A DNA stretch of 47,782 bases from Ophiocordyceps camponoti-saundersi (nom. inval.) (lineage: Eukaryota > Ascomycota > Sordariomycetes > Hypocreales > Ophiocordycipitaceae): assembly GCA_003339415.1 (NCBI GenBank), contig PDHQ01000267.1, positions 1 through 47,782 on the forward strand. The letters are read 5' to 3'. Position numbers and translations under genes: made by a program. Positions within the stretch are counted from its first letter, which is position 1; each line of letters starts with the position of its first letter. This document shows, in pieces, positions 1-13,810 of the stretch. The notes beneath the pieces are model-generated. The model was not told the DNA's origin. It saw only the letters and a list, made by a program, of their open reading frames with translations, and did not search any database.

Positions 1-1251
<1,251 letters not shown>

Positions 1252-1702
1252 TATTAGTTAGCCTTTATAGTGCGTATACGGGAGTTAATAGCAATTACTA
1301 GTATTAAAGGTATAATTCTTTTAGTTTATAATATTTATTTATATTTTCTTTAAAATAAAGGGAATTCTACGTCTACTTATATATAAAATATCCTTATATA
1401 TACTCTTTTCTTCTATACTCGATATTAGATCGAGCATAACCTAATCTCTTCTTCTATACTCGATATTAGATTAAGCATAATCTAATCTCTTCCTAAAACT
1501 AATCTAATATTAACTAGGAGTCTATTAAAGCTTTTATTTAAAATACTATAATAAAAATATAATCGAAACTTACCTTATTTTTTATTACTTAAGTCCTTCT
1601 AATATATCCTATATAATATACCTTTTTTCCCCCTATCTTAAGTATATATAAATCTTATTCTATACTTATATAAATTTTAGTTATTTTTATATAAATCTAA
1701 TA
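1252..1702 (-). repeat. Family B LTR (3' LTR of B1)
   Basis: This 451-bp block matches 24529-24979 along its length, with RIP-type transitions as the main differences. The ends read TATTAG...CTAATA and correspond to an original TGTTAG...CTAACA; the copy ending at 40848 keeps the CA. It includes two tandem copies of a 41-bp unit (TTCTTCTATACTCGATATTA...), around 1405-1490. Confidence 0.9.
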
Positions 1703-1769
1703 TCGGTAACTTTTTCTTTTTCGGGAAGGGGCGATTTTTTAGTCCGTGCTAAGTTTAAGCGTTTCTCCT

Positions 1770-4700
1770 TCTAAGTTATAAAGCTTTAAGCTTAAATATT
1801 AAAAGTATTAATATTAATTAAGCGTTCTAGCGCCTTATTCGGATTATCCTTAGTTATAGCGTTTATAAAATTATCTAAACTATTTATCTATCTAATTTCC
1901 TTAACTTCCTAGTTTTTATAGGACTCTTATATTAATATAATATTAATTATTAACCTTTTTTCTTTCGTAGTCCTAAGCTTTACTAGATATTTATATAGCG
2001 AGTATAAGTTAATATAGATAATAATTTAGATTACGCTTAATCCGAGTTTAAACTAAATTCTTATTAATATTAAGCTAATAAAGATACCGATATCGAAGCT
2101 AGCTAATATCTTATATATTTCGGACGCTAGTACAGACTATATTACCTTTTTATATTTTATTAAGCTTTAATAGATAATATTCCTAAAAAGCGTAAACTTA
2201 TCTTTACCGCTAGTCTCTTATTTAAATATAATAACGTATCTAATCTATAAAGATAAGTTAGAGTTATTCGTAAAAAAACTATTAGTAAAAATATAAAGCT
2301 TTATATTATTTAGTAATATAAGGATATATTATATATATATATATATATTATATTACTTTAGTAACCTATATAGGTATCTAGGTATATAATCGTTTAATAG
2401 AGAGGAAAAACCGGAGTGCCCCGGGGAAAAACCCCTTACTTAATATATTCGGCTAGCTTATAAGCTAATTACGTCGTATCGGAAAGCTTAATCGTTATAG
2501 GAAGTATCTAAAGTTACGCCGGTCCTAAGCGAGAGGTACCTATACTTCTTATCGCATATCTTATCTAAGTTCTAAGTAGTTCCGGTACGTATATCGGCAG
2601 ATACCGTAGCGAAGATATTACTTCGTAATCGTACTCTATTGCCGGATTATAGTCGCTATTAAAGGGGACCTATTCCTCTAATAACCTACGTTATCTGACT
2701 GCCCCCGCGCCCTACCTTACCTAAGCCTCGGCCGGGTCACCACTCCTGCCGAGGGAGGAAAAGAGCCCGGCAGGGTTACCACTCCTGCCGGGGTTATGCC
2801 GGGGTCGGACCGTACCCCGGCTATATAGTTAGGGTGAAAAATACCCGTGCCCTCCGCCGAATTCGAACTAACTACCTCTCTTATAGGAGAAGGATATATT
2901 ATAGTCCTCGGTTTTAGTACTTTTATTATTATTATAGCTTTTTATTAAGCTTCTCGTAATCTTTTTTATTTAGAGATTACTTTTAGGTAATAACGGAAAG
3001 ATTATAAGTAGCTTTAGGTTAATAGATAGAGGCGATATAAGCACCTTAGGCACGTTATTTAAGGTATTACTAAGCGTAATCCGGGGCGGAGTAATTAATA
3101 AGTTAAATCTTAGCTACTTAGCCTTTTTATCGAAAAGAGATTAAATTTAAGGTAAGGTTAATCTAAGATTTATTAAAGTTTATAATATCCTTAGCTTAGA
3201 AGATAGTTTTAGGTTTAATATAGAACTAAGCAGCGGTTATCTATTTATCCTCTAATTATCTAAAGGCCTTTATACTAAGTATAAGAATATTATCGGTTTA
3301 TAGACTAATAAACTTAAAACGCGCTTAATTACTATATTTAATAAAGAGGTAAGTATTAAAAGTTAATATCCGTATTTATAGCTATTAAAAATAATAATCT
3401 TAGTAAGTTTAAAATTAGTAGATATTAGCTTTTATAATATCGTATAGTAGCTTAATAACGCGGATTATAATATCCGAAAAATACCGGTTTTTTATCTTAA
3501 GGGGAAGCGTAGCGATAATAGTCCTTTTAAGGTTAGATTATAACTATAAGTATACTTAGGTAATATTACGTAAAGCTAATTTAAAGCTTAATTAAAAAAT
3601 AGCTAGGGTAAAAGCGAGAATAAGCTACTAGCTAACTTATTATATTATTAAGAATTAAGTAAAGATAATATCCTTACCCTTATCGCTATAACTTATAATA
3701 ATAAGCTTAGATTTTTTATATAAGTAGTTAGTGCCTATCTTTTTAATTTCCCGAACTATACGGGCTTTAAAAATATAAACGCCCCGATATTTAATAATAT
3801 TATATTTTTTAAAGGAAAAAATACCGCGGCTAATAAGGTTATTAATTTCCTAAGTATCTAAAGCTTTAAAAAGTTAGCTAGCCGTTATAATTTTTCCTTT
3901 AGCTTAAAGCTTAAGGGATAATAATATATTATCTTTTTCTTTTTATATTATAAAAGTATTATCTATAGAGAGATTTCGAGGAATATATATAGTAATCCTC
4001 GGACGGGGCGTTATTAGGGATAATACCGAAGTTAAGTTAATATTAAGAGGAGGTAAAGTTAATATCGATTCGGGGCCTTTATATAGAGGTATTAGAAAAG
4101 GGTAAATATACGTAAATTAGAAAAAATAAAGTTTATATAGGAGATTAACGGTAATATTATAGCTATCGATAAAAAGAAAAGTATATAGTTTTATCTATTT
4201 ACTAAGTTCGCGCTAAATACGAACTTAGCTATTTAAAAGTAGCTATAAAATATCGGAGATATTAGGGCTATTTCGTATAGATAAAATATTATAGATTATC
4301 TATTAGGTATAATATTTCCGGAGTTTAGTTATAGCTTTTTAGATAGCGGTAGCTTATCGTAAAGTAAAAGGGGTTAGAGCTAAGTTAGGGTATATACGTA
4401 AGTAAGCTCTAAAAACTAAAAAAGTTAGGATAAGTTTATTAGATCTTATTATATTATTAATTACTTTTATAGCTATTTATAAGATAGAATCCTAACTAAT
4501 ATTAGGTTAAAGTTTAGCTAAGATTATCTTATAAGCGTATTAAAAGGGGGCATAATATTATTTAACTTTTTTAATTAATTAATATACCTTAACGGGGACC
4601 TAAGTATATATAATACCTAAAGTAGCGGCCTTAGAATAGAACTCCTAAAAGTTAAAGTTTTTTCTAGTATTATAACGGATAATATTAGGAGGTTTAAGGT

Positions 4701-5450
4701 AAATATTAATTTAAATTATACGAAAAATATTTTAAATATCTTTTACGGAGAGAGATAGGAGAAACCGGGTAGCTTAGAAAGCTATCGCTTAGTTAATAAT
4801 ATATAGGATAGCTTATTAGTTAATATAGAGAATATTTATAATAACCTTAAAGTTAAAATCGCGGTTATCTTTTAGCTTAAATTTAAACTATTAGGGCGCG
4901 GGGCTATTTAATTAGTACTAACGATAAACTTTAAAGATAGCCTTAATAGCTTAGATATTAGTATTATATCTAGCCTAAGTAAGTAGTCGGTATAGATAGG
5001 ATACGCTAAGGTACTTAAATTATTTATAAATTTAGCGTATCTCTTACTTAGTAAGATATAATATTATTTCTTCTAAGAGTAAAAGGAAAAACTAAGGATA
5101 ACCTTATTTATATATAATAAAGATCTTAGTTATACCGTAGATAAGGTAATTTAAAGTATTACGGAAAAATATCCCTAGTCGATTTATATCTATAAGGTAT
5201 AAGAAGAATAGGGTTTAACTAGGTAGGATATAGAATATAATCTTACTTACTAGGGTCGTAACTCGAATAAAGCTAAGAGAGGTAACGATTTAACTTTTAC
5301 CGAATTTAATAGATATTTAGCTAGCGGTAGACTTATTAAGGGATAGTAAGGGTATAAGAAGCCGTAATACTTTAAACTAAGATTAACCTAATATCGATAT
5401 AAATACCGTACTAGTATCGATTAGAATACCTTAAAACGTTATCTAAGAAT
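1770..5450 (-). pseudogene. Copia pol ghost: protease, integrase, RT, RNase H
   Basis: Read on the minus strand with RIP stops tolerated, the copia pol order is clear. Protease has a GILIDT motif near 5415-5440 (the following Ser matches a Gly codon changed by RIP). A pre-integrase region is followed by an integrase segment whose VPVKVYQLI motif near 4560-4610 corresponds to the family's VPVEAH-type motif. RT has EINNLISRGIFSFKKY at 3780-3870. RNase H has AYIASIY around 3030-3050, SVLASEIYK around 2120-2150 and SLYKYLVKL around 1980-2005. The frame is broken by a SINE at 2334-2890 and by many in-frame stops at former Gln/Arg/Trp codons. The plus strand here also shows long quasi-open stretches, but these lack recognisable domains and are shadows. 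The assignment is confident because motifs occur in the correct order and orientation relative to the LTR. Confidence 0.88.
2334..2890 (-). mobile_element. SINE copy 1, 5'-truncated, with 13-bp TSD
   Basis: This is an inverted copy of the elements at 11325-11922 and 12363-12960. It lacks about the first 40 bases of the tRNA-like head and retains the T-arm/B-box half, the hairpin-rich body and the (TA)n tail. It is flanked by exact 13-bp duplications AGGATATATTATA (2321-2333 and 2891-2903). 5' truncation with a TSD is the signature of target-primed reverse transcription. It sits in the copia RNase H ghost. Its body (2690-2870) keeps many more CpA/TpG than the other two copies, so it is younger or escaped some rounds of RIP. 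Confidence 0.93.
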
Positions 5451-7500
5451 AGCGGTTTATTAAGGTAAACTAAGTAGCGGGAGCTATAATAAGTATAGGC
5501 TCGTAGGGGTTATCTCCTATTAGGAAGTATATATATACTAACTAGTATAGTATTTTAGCTACGGATAGGCCTAGGAATAGTTAGAGTCGGTGCGTCTCTT
5601 AAAGCCGGGCCTTCCCTAGCGTTATTATTAGGCTCTATACTTAGTATAACTAATCGGCGACAAATTTCCTACTCTAATTTATCCTATTATAATTTATCTA
5701 AGTTATCTAAGTTAAATTCTACTTTAGGGCGCGGTTTAGTTACGCGGCCTCGCGTAAGTTAAGAAATCGGCACTATCTTTTCTTTCTAATAAGAGGTTTA
5801 AATATTAAGTCTCTAAGCGGTATAAGTTTATCCCTATATAGAATTAATATCGGGCGTAGTAAGATCTAAAGCTTTTCTATCTAGACTTTTTACTATAGGT
5901 AATATTAGTAATATCTTAGTTATATATCCTATTAGTAGTCGAATACTTATATCTAAACTAATAACTATTAAATTCTTTACTAATAGTCTAAGGCTAATAC
6001 CTTAATATAATTACTAGTATCTCTATTTTTTTATCTCCTCTGCGTAAATTTCCTAACGAGCTTTCTACTACTAGAACGCTTCTCTATTAAACGAAGCTAT
6101 AGATAGATAATTATAGCTTATATAGCGTTATTCGCTATATTTAAAATATTACTATAAATCTAAGTTAGGAGGTTAGTATTTAAGTCTTATACTTAGTAAT
6201 CTAAGGGCTTAGAGTTACTATTATAATATATTCGAAGAATTCTATAATAGATATTCTTAATTTTATACTTAGGTATTAGTTTATCTAAGTATACCTTATA
6301 TACTTAAATATCCGCTAATAAGATAGCCTCCTAAGTTCTATAAATATTTACTTAACTTACTCGCTACTATAATATTAAATTATTTTATTAATTTAGCTAT
6401 CTTAGTTATTATCTCCTACTACTTAGCTATTACTCTTTACGAATTTATTTTTATAGCTAGTATTCTATTAATATCTCTCTTAATCTTTTTAGATATTATA
6501 TTACGTAAGTTATATATAGTAAGTTAAATATTAGATTATATTAAGCTTATTATTACTATTAATAACTTCTATTTATTATTAACGTAAAGGCGCTTAATAA
6601 TAGCCCGCTTATACTATTTATCTTTCTTAGTATTTTTAGTTATCCGATTTAAAAAGTTAGTAAATAGAATCTATTAAGTTTCTAATTTTACTTAGCTATA
6701 AAGAGCCTCCGCTTATTTTATATAATTAGCTAGTAATTCTCCCTTTTTATAACTAAACTTATACGCTTTTATAATAAGGGTACTCTCTATAATTAAGTCT
6801 ACCTCCTTAAACTTATTTATAAATAAAGTTACTAACTTAAACTAAGTGCGATTTTCGTCGTCTAACTTATTATATTAGTTAGTAGCCTTACTATAAAGAC
6901 CTAAAAAAAAAATCTCCTTAACGATAATATTATATATCTCTCCTTAGATACCTAATAGTATTATATTAATATTATACTAATCGAGGTACCTTTTAGCTAA
7001 GATATCTTTTAGGTATTTAGTAAATAGCTTAAGCCCTAATAGTAAAGTTAACGCTATTATAACGTAACGCTTACCTTTTAGTCTAATAATACTCTTTTAT
7101 ATTAGTACTAGGTATATAATTATTAAACCGGTCTAACTTACTAGGGGAAGAGGATAAAGTAAATAATATAGTAAACTTTTTAATAAACTAAGTAAACCTT
7201 ATAATAAACCTATATTTATATCTAATATTATTTTCTAATTTTTTACCTTAGGGCACTCTTTAGGTATATTTTAATAATTTACCTTTACTTATAATACTTA
7301 TAACTATTAAATATTTAGCGGAACTAAGTCTTTTTTTATTAAGTATATCCGTTTCTTCGAATTAAAAAACTTCTAGCGTTAATCTATCTAGGAAGATTAT
7401 ACGCTTTTAATCTTTTTTACTTACTTATCCTAATATTCTTCTTATCTTAACTACCTTTAGCGATAATAAAAAAAGGAAAAAAAGGGAAGATTATCCGCAC
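5450..7500 (-). pseudogene. Gag-like ghost upstream of copia protease
   Basis: The minus strand continues upstream of the protease through a region that still reads as coding, with stops mainly at former CAA/CAG/TGG codons, for example PISQLTRGRV near 5740-5770 if one stop is read as Gln, and FIYKFKEVDLIIES near 6800. The Glu/Lys-rich helical character suits a gag capsid, but I see no surviving zinc knuckle. It may be the gag of the copia element whose pol follows, in which case the gag at 22470-24490 belongs to a second family B copy, or it may be a separate nested insertion. The join around 5700-5900 could not be placed. 7500-7783 looks like a leader and shows no gene. Confidence 0.5.
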
Positions 7501-7783
7501 TTACGGGGTTTTCTTATATTCTCTCGTCCTCTTTCCCCCCTTATTCTCGCTTATATAGTCCTTCTTACCTTACTTATTATAAGGCTACTTTTCCGGTAAT
7601 AATAAGTAGCTATAGCTAAACTTACTTTAAGTAGCTCCCGCTTAACCTAATTAGAACTCGCTTCGCTTCCTAATTTAGTAATTTGCCGAAATCCTTAAAT
7701 ACTTAGCTATTATTACTAGACGATACTATTATATTAATTCTGCAGCTCGTATAGTAACGCGCTAAATCCTAGTCTTATTATTA

Positions 7784-7970
7784 TAAAATCCCTCGATCGG
7801 TCTTAAATTATAAGATTAGATTAGATCGTATAGTATTATATGTTAAGGTATTAGTAGTCGTGATCCCTTTTTATTAGTCTAATAGTAAGTTTAATAATAA
7901 TAATAATAATTCCTCTAAGTCCCCTTTTCTTATCCTCCTATCCCTTATCCTCTAACGCCTGCCTAATAAA
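7784..7970 (+). repeat. 187-bp inverted repeat, left arm
   Basis: This block is the reverse complement of 22149-22335 over exactly 187 bases, from TAAAATCCCT to CCTAATAAA, with RIP-type transitions as the main differences. It contains (TAA)n and the motif GTAGTCGTGATCCC. Similarity stops abruptly at both ends. On the inner side both arms abut CCCCTA (7971-7976 and 22142-22147), which looks like a 6-bp target duplication in the gypsy element. Confidence 0.9.
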
Positions 7971-10900
7971 CCCCTAGAAGTGGAAGTTTAGACTTACCCT
8001 TAAGAGCCTAAGCTAGCTAAAAAACGATATAAGTTAGAGAAAATCCGAGCTATAAAAGAATATAATATTCCGCTATTTAAACTAGGAGATAGGTTAAAAA
8101 ATACCCCGGTAATATTAAGTATCCTTTAATTACTTTAAGTTATATTATCGATTTATACGTAACTTAATAAACTAATATAGTATTAGAAGAAAATTAAGTT
8201 CCTAAAAAGTAAGGAGGTTATTACGAATCTTATTTAACTATTCGAATTATAAAACTCGCTAGCGGATATTCTATCTTATAATACGCTTAATTAGGTAGTT
8301 TAGAAAGATATTATAGCGCTAGCTAAAGCTATCTTATCGATATTAAGGTATATCGAAAGCTATATTAAAGATTATCGGTATATTATTATTATATTAAATA
8401 AAGGCTTTATAGTTAATTTAGTTAATAAGGCCTTTATAGCTAATAACGCCCTCTCTATAATCTAGTTACCTTAACTAAGTATAGTTAGAATAGCGAATAA
8501 TAAACTTATAATTATTAAAAAGGTTACTTACTTTTAGGTAATTATAGTAAGAATTTTAGCTAATATAAAAATATATATATTAAGAGATTACGATAATTAG
8601 GATATTCTATTAAGCCGCGTATAGCTAAGACGCGTTAAGGCTATAGAATATTACGTAAAGGAATAGCTAAAGATTACTAGCTTAGAAAATATTACTTAGA
8701 TTATTCCGATTTTCCTAGCACCTAATTTATTTAAGCTAAATAGGAAAACGCTATAAGCCCCTAAATATCTAAAAGTAATTACTAATAATAAAAATAAAAT
8801 TATATTTATTAAAGATAATAGGCTTATTTTAGAAAAAGTTAAAGATATTTTATCCGCTATTACTAAATAATTAGCCTTTTAAGTAAAGTAAGACTTTTTA
8901 AAAAACTAATAGCTACCTCCTATAAGGGCTAAATAGCGGGGTAGCTAAAGATAGTATAGAAGAAGGTAGATAAAGTATTATAGCCTTAGATTTAGCGAAA
9001 GCTAGTAATATCTATTAGTAAGTAAGTAAAAGTAATACTACCTAAGTTTATATAGAAGAAAATATATAAGGTAATAGGTCTTAAATAAACGGCGGAGAAA
9101 CTAAAGTTAACGAATAGACGGTTACTTAAGTATTTAAGATAGCTTAAAGGAGTAGAAAAGTTACTAGAAATAGAATTAGCTAACCCGAAAGAAAATAAGA
9201 TAGCTAGGGATAAGAGTAATATAGAAAAGGTAATTTATAACTACGGTAAACTAAATATAATAGACTTTCTAAAATATCCCTAATATTAGATAGACTAGGA
9301 GAAAATAAGTAATAAGGATAATATTAACTATATATTATATCTTAGATAAGTAAGTATTATAACTTTAAGACTTATATCTTATAAAGGTATTACCTTAAAC
9401 CTAGTTATTTATCCTTTATCGAATACCCTAATTAGGGAAATTAACGCGTAGTTTAAATAAAGCCTTATTACGCTAGGAGATTACGTTAAGATAGAAGAAT
9501 AAAGAAAGAGGGTTATAAGATTATATTTTACTTATAAGAATTACTTTATTTCTACTCTTAAGGAGATTCGGCTTATATAACTAATTACTTATCGAATTAA
9601 ATTAAAAAAGGGAGTAACGCTAGCCGTATTTAAATAAATAAGGTATAGTAAGCTTAAATAGATCTTTACGGGTAAGGTATTCCTAATAATATAAGAAGTA
9701 AATATTATTTAACTTATCGGCGATAATACGGAATAGGTAGCTAGAACTTTATTTATTAAGAAGTACTTACTAAACCCGGCGGCCTAGAGAATAGTTTACG
9801 ATTACTATAATATTAATAAGAATACGGTAAAACTAGGATATCTATATTATAACTTAGAGGTTAATTTAAACTAAGTATATATTAGATAACTAATAGTTTT
9901 CTCTTAGCTAGATTTATCTAATAAGTTCTAGTTAATTCTAATATAGCCGGAGGATATATATAAGATAGGCTTTACCGCCTCTAATAATATATAGGAATAT
10001 ATTAATATACTATAAGGACTAATAAGCGCCCCCTTTATATATATAAAGTATAAGGATATCGCGTTTAGTAAATTAGTATTAGTAAATAAGGTTAAATACT
10101 AAACGTTATTAGGTTTTACTATAAAATACTTAACGTTAATATTTATTTATATCGATAATTATAACCTTAATAGCGAAACTTTTAATAAATATTTCGATTT
10201 CCTTCGATATTAGTATTTCCCTAAAGTAATATAGGCGCTAATTAGTCTTACGGGTAAGAAGATAAAGCTATTTAATAATATAGCCGAATTAATTAGGTTT
10301 AAATTAGAAATAAGGTAATTTTATCTAGGAACTAAGTATCGGTAGAGATTTATATAGTTAAGAGACTATTTTTAATAATATCCCCCTTAATCTTAGAAAA
10401 AAGTTTAAATAGTATTATAGCTAACCCCGTTCTTTTATTATTTTATACTAAGGAAAGTAAATAAGGCTAGACTTATTAAGGAAGCGTTCTTTAAAAAGGT
10501 AAATAAGGTAACTTTATTAGGACGCTAATCTATATAACTAAAGATATAATATCGAGACGAACTTATTTAGACGCTAAAAGCGGTAGAAGCTTTATAATTC
10601 TTATATTAGGCTATTTAGAATAACGTAATATTCGGAGTATAAACGAATATATAATTTTACCTAGTAATAAATATATCCGATACTAAGACCGGGGCCGTTC
10701 TCTACTAACTTAATAACTATCCCGACGGAATATTTATTAGAGACTTTAATTTCTAAAATATAAAAATTATTATATAAATATTATTTTAGCTAAATAATTT
10801 AAAATAGCGATATTTTATACTTAAAAAAGAAATATTAGCTATTATTTATATAATTAAGGAATATTAGTAAATAATAAATATATCCCTATATCCCCTTAAG

Positions 10901-11324
10901 ATTTATATAGATTATAAGGGCATTATTAACTTAATAATAAATATAGCGGAAATATATAGTAAAATTATAAGGTAAATTAATATTCTTTAAGAATAGGATA
11001 TTAAATATATTTACCGCTTAAATATAATAAAAATTATTAAAATCGCGGATAATATATTTAGATTATATAACGCTTTAAAAAGCGATATTTTAGATATAAA
11101 GGGCTATATTATATTAATATTAGATATTATTAAGGCTACTTAACTCCTATTAGGTAAACTGCTAATAGGTAGAGAGGTATCTTACCTCCGGGCGGCTATA
11201 TCCCCTTAGCTAGGAGACCCGTAATATACGGAAATTATACTCTTTCTCGTTAATAAAATATAAGCACTACTAAACGATAAATATCGCTATATTTAAAAAA
11301 TAGCTATTAGATATTAAGTCTAGA

Positions 11325-11406
11325 GCCCTCCTAGCGTAGTAATTAAGCGTCTAAAGATATTAGTCTCCTATAAAAGAGGTAGTCGGTTCGAATCCGGCGG
11401 AGGGCA
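11325..11406 (+). other. tRNA-derived head of SINE copy 2 (Pol III A and B boxes)
   Basis: The first 82 nt fold partly as a class II-like tRNA. Acceptor arms GCCCTCC/GGAGGGC pair fully, the T-arm GTCGG-TTCGAAT-CCGGC is intact with a perfect B box GGTTCGAATCC, and the A-box region TAGCGTAGTAATT matches the consensus apart from RIP-type changes. The D stem is short and the anticodon arm does not form a clean 5-bp stem, so I cannot assign an anticodon or a source tRNA. It is not a functional tRNA gene. Confidence 0.8.
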
Positions 11407-11922
11407 CGGGTATTTTTTACCCTAATTATATAGCTAGGGTACGGTCTAACCCCGGCATAACCCCGGCAAGAGTAGTAACCCTGCCGGGCTCCTTCCCTCC
11501 CTTAGTAAGAGTAGTAACCCGGCCGAGGCTTAGGTAAGGTAGGGCGCAGGGTAAGGGTATAGTTAGATAACGTAAGTTATTAAAAGAATAGGTCCCCTTT
11601 AATAGCGATTATAATCTAATAATAAAGTACGATTACGAAGTAATATATCTTTATTACGGTATCTACTAATATATATACTAGAACTACTTAGAACTTAGAT
11701 AAGATATATAATAAGAAGTATAGGTACCTCTCGCTTAGGATTAGCGTAACTTCGGATATTTCCTATAATAATTAAGCTTTCCGATATAACGTAATTAGCT
11801 TATAAGCTAGCCGAATATATTAAGTAAGGGGTTTTCCCTTAAGCACTCCGGTTTTTCCTCTCTATTAAATAATTATATACTTAAATACTTATATAAGTTA
11901 CTAAAGTAATATAATATATATA
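11325..11922 (+). mobile_element. SINE copy 2, full length, with 13-bp TSD
   Basis: About 598 bp: an 82-nt tRNA-like head, a body with two consecutive GC hairpins and a (TA)n tail. It is flanked by TATTAAGTCTAGA (11312-11324) and TATTAAGTTTAGA (11923-11935), a 13-bp TSD differing by one C-to-T change. It is inserted in the gypsy pol ghost. It is heavily RIPped compared with copy 1. Confidence 0.93.
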
Positions 11923-11935
11923 TATTAAGTTTAGA

Positions 11936-12362
11936 ATAAGATCCTATATTATATTAAATAAGATAAATAGTAAGCTAAGTATTATTTATAGTTAAATATT
12001 TAGTTAAAGTTATAAAATACTTATAATATATTAGGTTATTTTTTTAAGGAAAAAACTCTAGCGAATTTAAAAGGAATCTTATAGTAGCTAACTTATTAAT
12101 TAAATATTACCTATTATTATATATTTTATATAATTTACTAGTAAACTATACTACGCTTACTTAAGTTAAAATATAAATAAATTATAATATATAAGCTATA
12201 GGAAATAGTAATTATTAACTTCCTAGAACCTATTACGCTTATTAGTGCTTATAGATATTAATATATTCTAATAGCTATAAATTATATAATACGTTTTCTA
12301 TTAACTTAAGTATATAAAAATATAACTAGCCCGGAAGTAGTAAATATATAGTAATATTACTA
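11936..12362. other. Gypsy pol spacer between two SINEs, no readable domain
   Basis: This is the host gypsy sequence between the two SINE insertions. By position it should carry the integrase zinc-binding region and the start of the core, but RIP has destroyed it beyond recognition. The last 13 bases are the left TSD of SINE copy 3. Confidence 0.6.
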
Positions 12363-12960
12363 CCCTCCTAGCGTAGTAGTTAAGCGTCTAGAGATATTAG
12401 TCTCCTATAAGAGAGGTAGTTAGTTCGAATCCGGCAGAGGGCACGGGTATTTTTCACCCTAACTATATAGCCGGGGTACGGTCCGACCCCGGCATAACCC
12501 CGGTAGGAGTAGTAACCCTGCCGAGCTCCTTCCCTCCCTCGGTAGGAGTAGTAACTTAGCCGAGGCTTAGGTAAGGTAAGGCGCGGGGTAAGGGTATAGT
12601 TAGATAACGTAGGTTATTAGAGGAATAGGTCCCTTTTAATAGCGATTATAATCTAGTAATAGAGTATAATTACGAAGTAATATATCTTCGCTATAGTATC
12701 TGCCGATATATATACCGGAATTACTTAAAACTTAGATAAGATATATAATAAGAAGTATAAGTACCTCTTACTTAGGATAAGCGTAACTTTAGATACTTCC
12801 TATAACGATTAAGCTTTCCGATATAATATAATTAGCTTATAAGCTAGCCGAATATATTAAGTAAGGGGTTTTCCCCTAAGCACTCCGGTTTTTCCTCTCT
12901 ATTAAACGATTATATACTTAGATACCTATATAGGTTATTAGAGTAATATAATATATATAT
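12363..12960 (+). mobile_element. SINE copy 3, full length, with 13-bp TSD
   Basis: Same family and orientation as copy 2, about 440 bp downstream of it. The tRNA-like head runs 12363-12443 (the initial G of the acceptor arm is absent), followed by the hairpin body and (TA)n tail. It is flanked by AGTAATATTACTA at 12350-12362 and again at 12961-12973. It is inserted in the integrase ghost just upstream of the DNG motif region. Confidence 0.93.
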
Positions 12961-13802
12961 AGTAATATTACTAGAGTCTAATATTTAGCTAGCTTAAAGC
13001 TATTTACTTAGATAATAGACGCTATTTCGCTAATATTATTATAGAAGATATAGCTAAGTAATATAAGGTTAAATAGAAATTTAGCCCGGTCTTATATTTT
13101 TAGAGTATTAGACTAGCGGAGAGGTACGTCTAACTAGTAAAAAACTAACTATAAAAATAGAGTCTTAAGCGATCCGGTATCTCCCTAGAAGCGTAAAATA
13201 AAGCGTTACCCTAAATTACTAACGTGCTAAATTCTCGAAAAGTTAAGACTTTAGGGGTAACTCTAGTAAAGGCTATATTAGGATTTAACCTTATAGTTAT
13301 ATACTAAAATAAAGAAATACCTAAAGCTAAATAATTTAACTTCGACTATTTTAACTAGGATAACTAGATAGTCCGCAATTTAGTATTAGCTATAATAGAA
13401 GAAAAGGATATAATCCGGGATACTTTAGCTAACTTTAATATAACTAAATATAATACTAAGCTATAACGTGCCTTATAAGTTAGTAACTTTGTATAGGAAA
13501 GGTAAGATAAGGTAAATATATTATATAGGAAGTTTATAACTACGTAGGATAACTTATCTATTATTATTAAGGTTATCTTATTTATTATATATCTAATCCG
13601 CGGCGTTATTAGACGTTAAGTTTTGCGAAAGCTTTACGTGGACGATCTTAAACTATTTATACTACGTAAGGCATATTTAATACCCCTATAGCGAGTAATA
13701 TAAGATATAGCTACCTAATAAAGCTATAAGTTAGGCGAAGGAATAGATAAGCTTTAAGGTAAAGACCCTTACGCTTGTAGGAACTCGCTATTATAAGAAG
13801 TT

Positions 13803-13810
13803 AGGGGGGG
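13803..13810 (+). other. Candidate polypurine tract of the gypsy element
   Basis: A run of G (AGGGGGGG) lies just after the integrase ghost and directly before TAGGGAAACGCG, which could be a RIPped LTR start (original TG...). Position and composition suit a polypurine tract at the 3' LTR border; no second LTR copy is available to confirm it. Confidence 0.5.

Larger units (their letters stand above)
7971..13790 (+). pseudogene. Ty3/gypsy-like pol ghost: protease, RT, RNase H, integrase
   Basis: Plus-strand ghost domains occur in gypsy order. A retropepsin-like stretch, LNKGFIVNLVNKAF, is near 8390-8435. RT shows FSQLDLSNKF-like residues around 9898-9927, SAPFIYIKY near 10023-10050 and FIYIDN for the YxDD box near 10140-10160. 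RNase H has ISDTKTGAVLY at 10672-10704 and EILAIIYIIKEY near 10825-10865. The integrase core has YLDNRRYFANIIIEDI around 12999-13046 and LAERYV near 13115-13132. RNase H before integrase argues against copia. Two SINEs interrupt it: copy 2 between RNase H and integrase, copy 3 inside integrase. Stops at former Gln/Trp/Arg codons and missing ATGs make it dead. It lacks gag upstream; a gag-like ghost lies downstream instead. Confidence 0.85.

Noticed and set aside
3490..5640. Long plus-strand quasi-coding frame
   Set aside because: It looked protein-like once stops were read as Gln, but the minus strand of the same stretch matches copia protease, integrase and RT motifs in order, so the plus frame is a shadow.
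7784..7970. LTR of the gypsy element
   Set aside because: The second copy is inverted, not direct, and both arms lie at the gag/protease break rather than outside gag and integrase.
11325..11406. A functional tRNA gene
   Set aside because: The anticodon arm does not form a proper stem and the unit is repeated at the head of dispersed elements with TSDs, so it is a SINE head.
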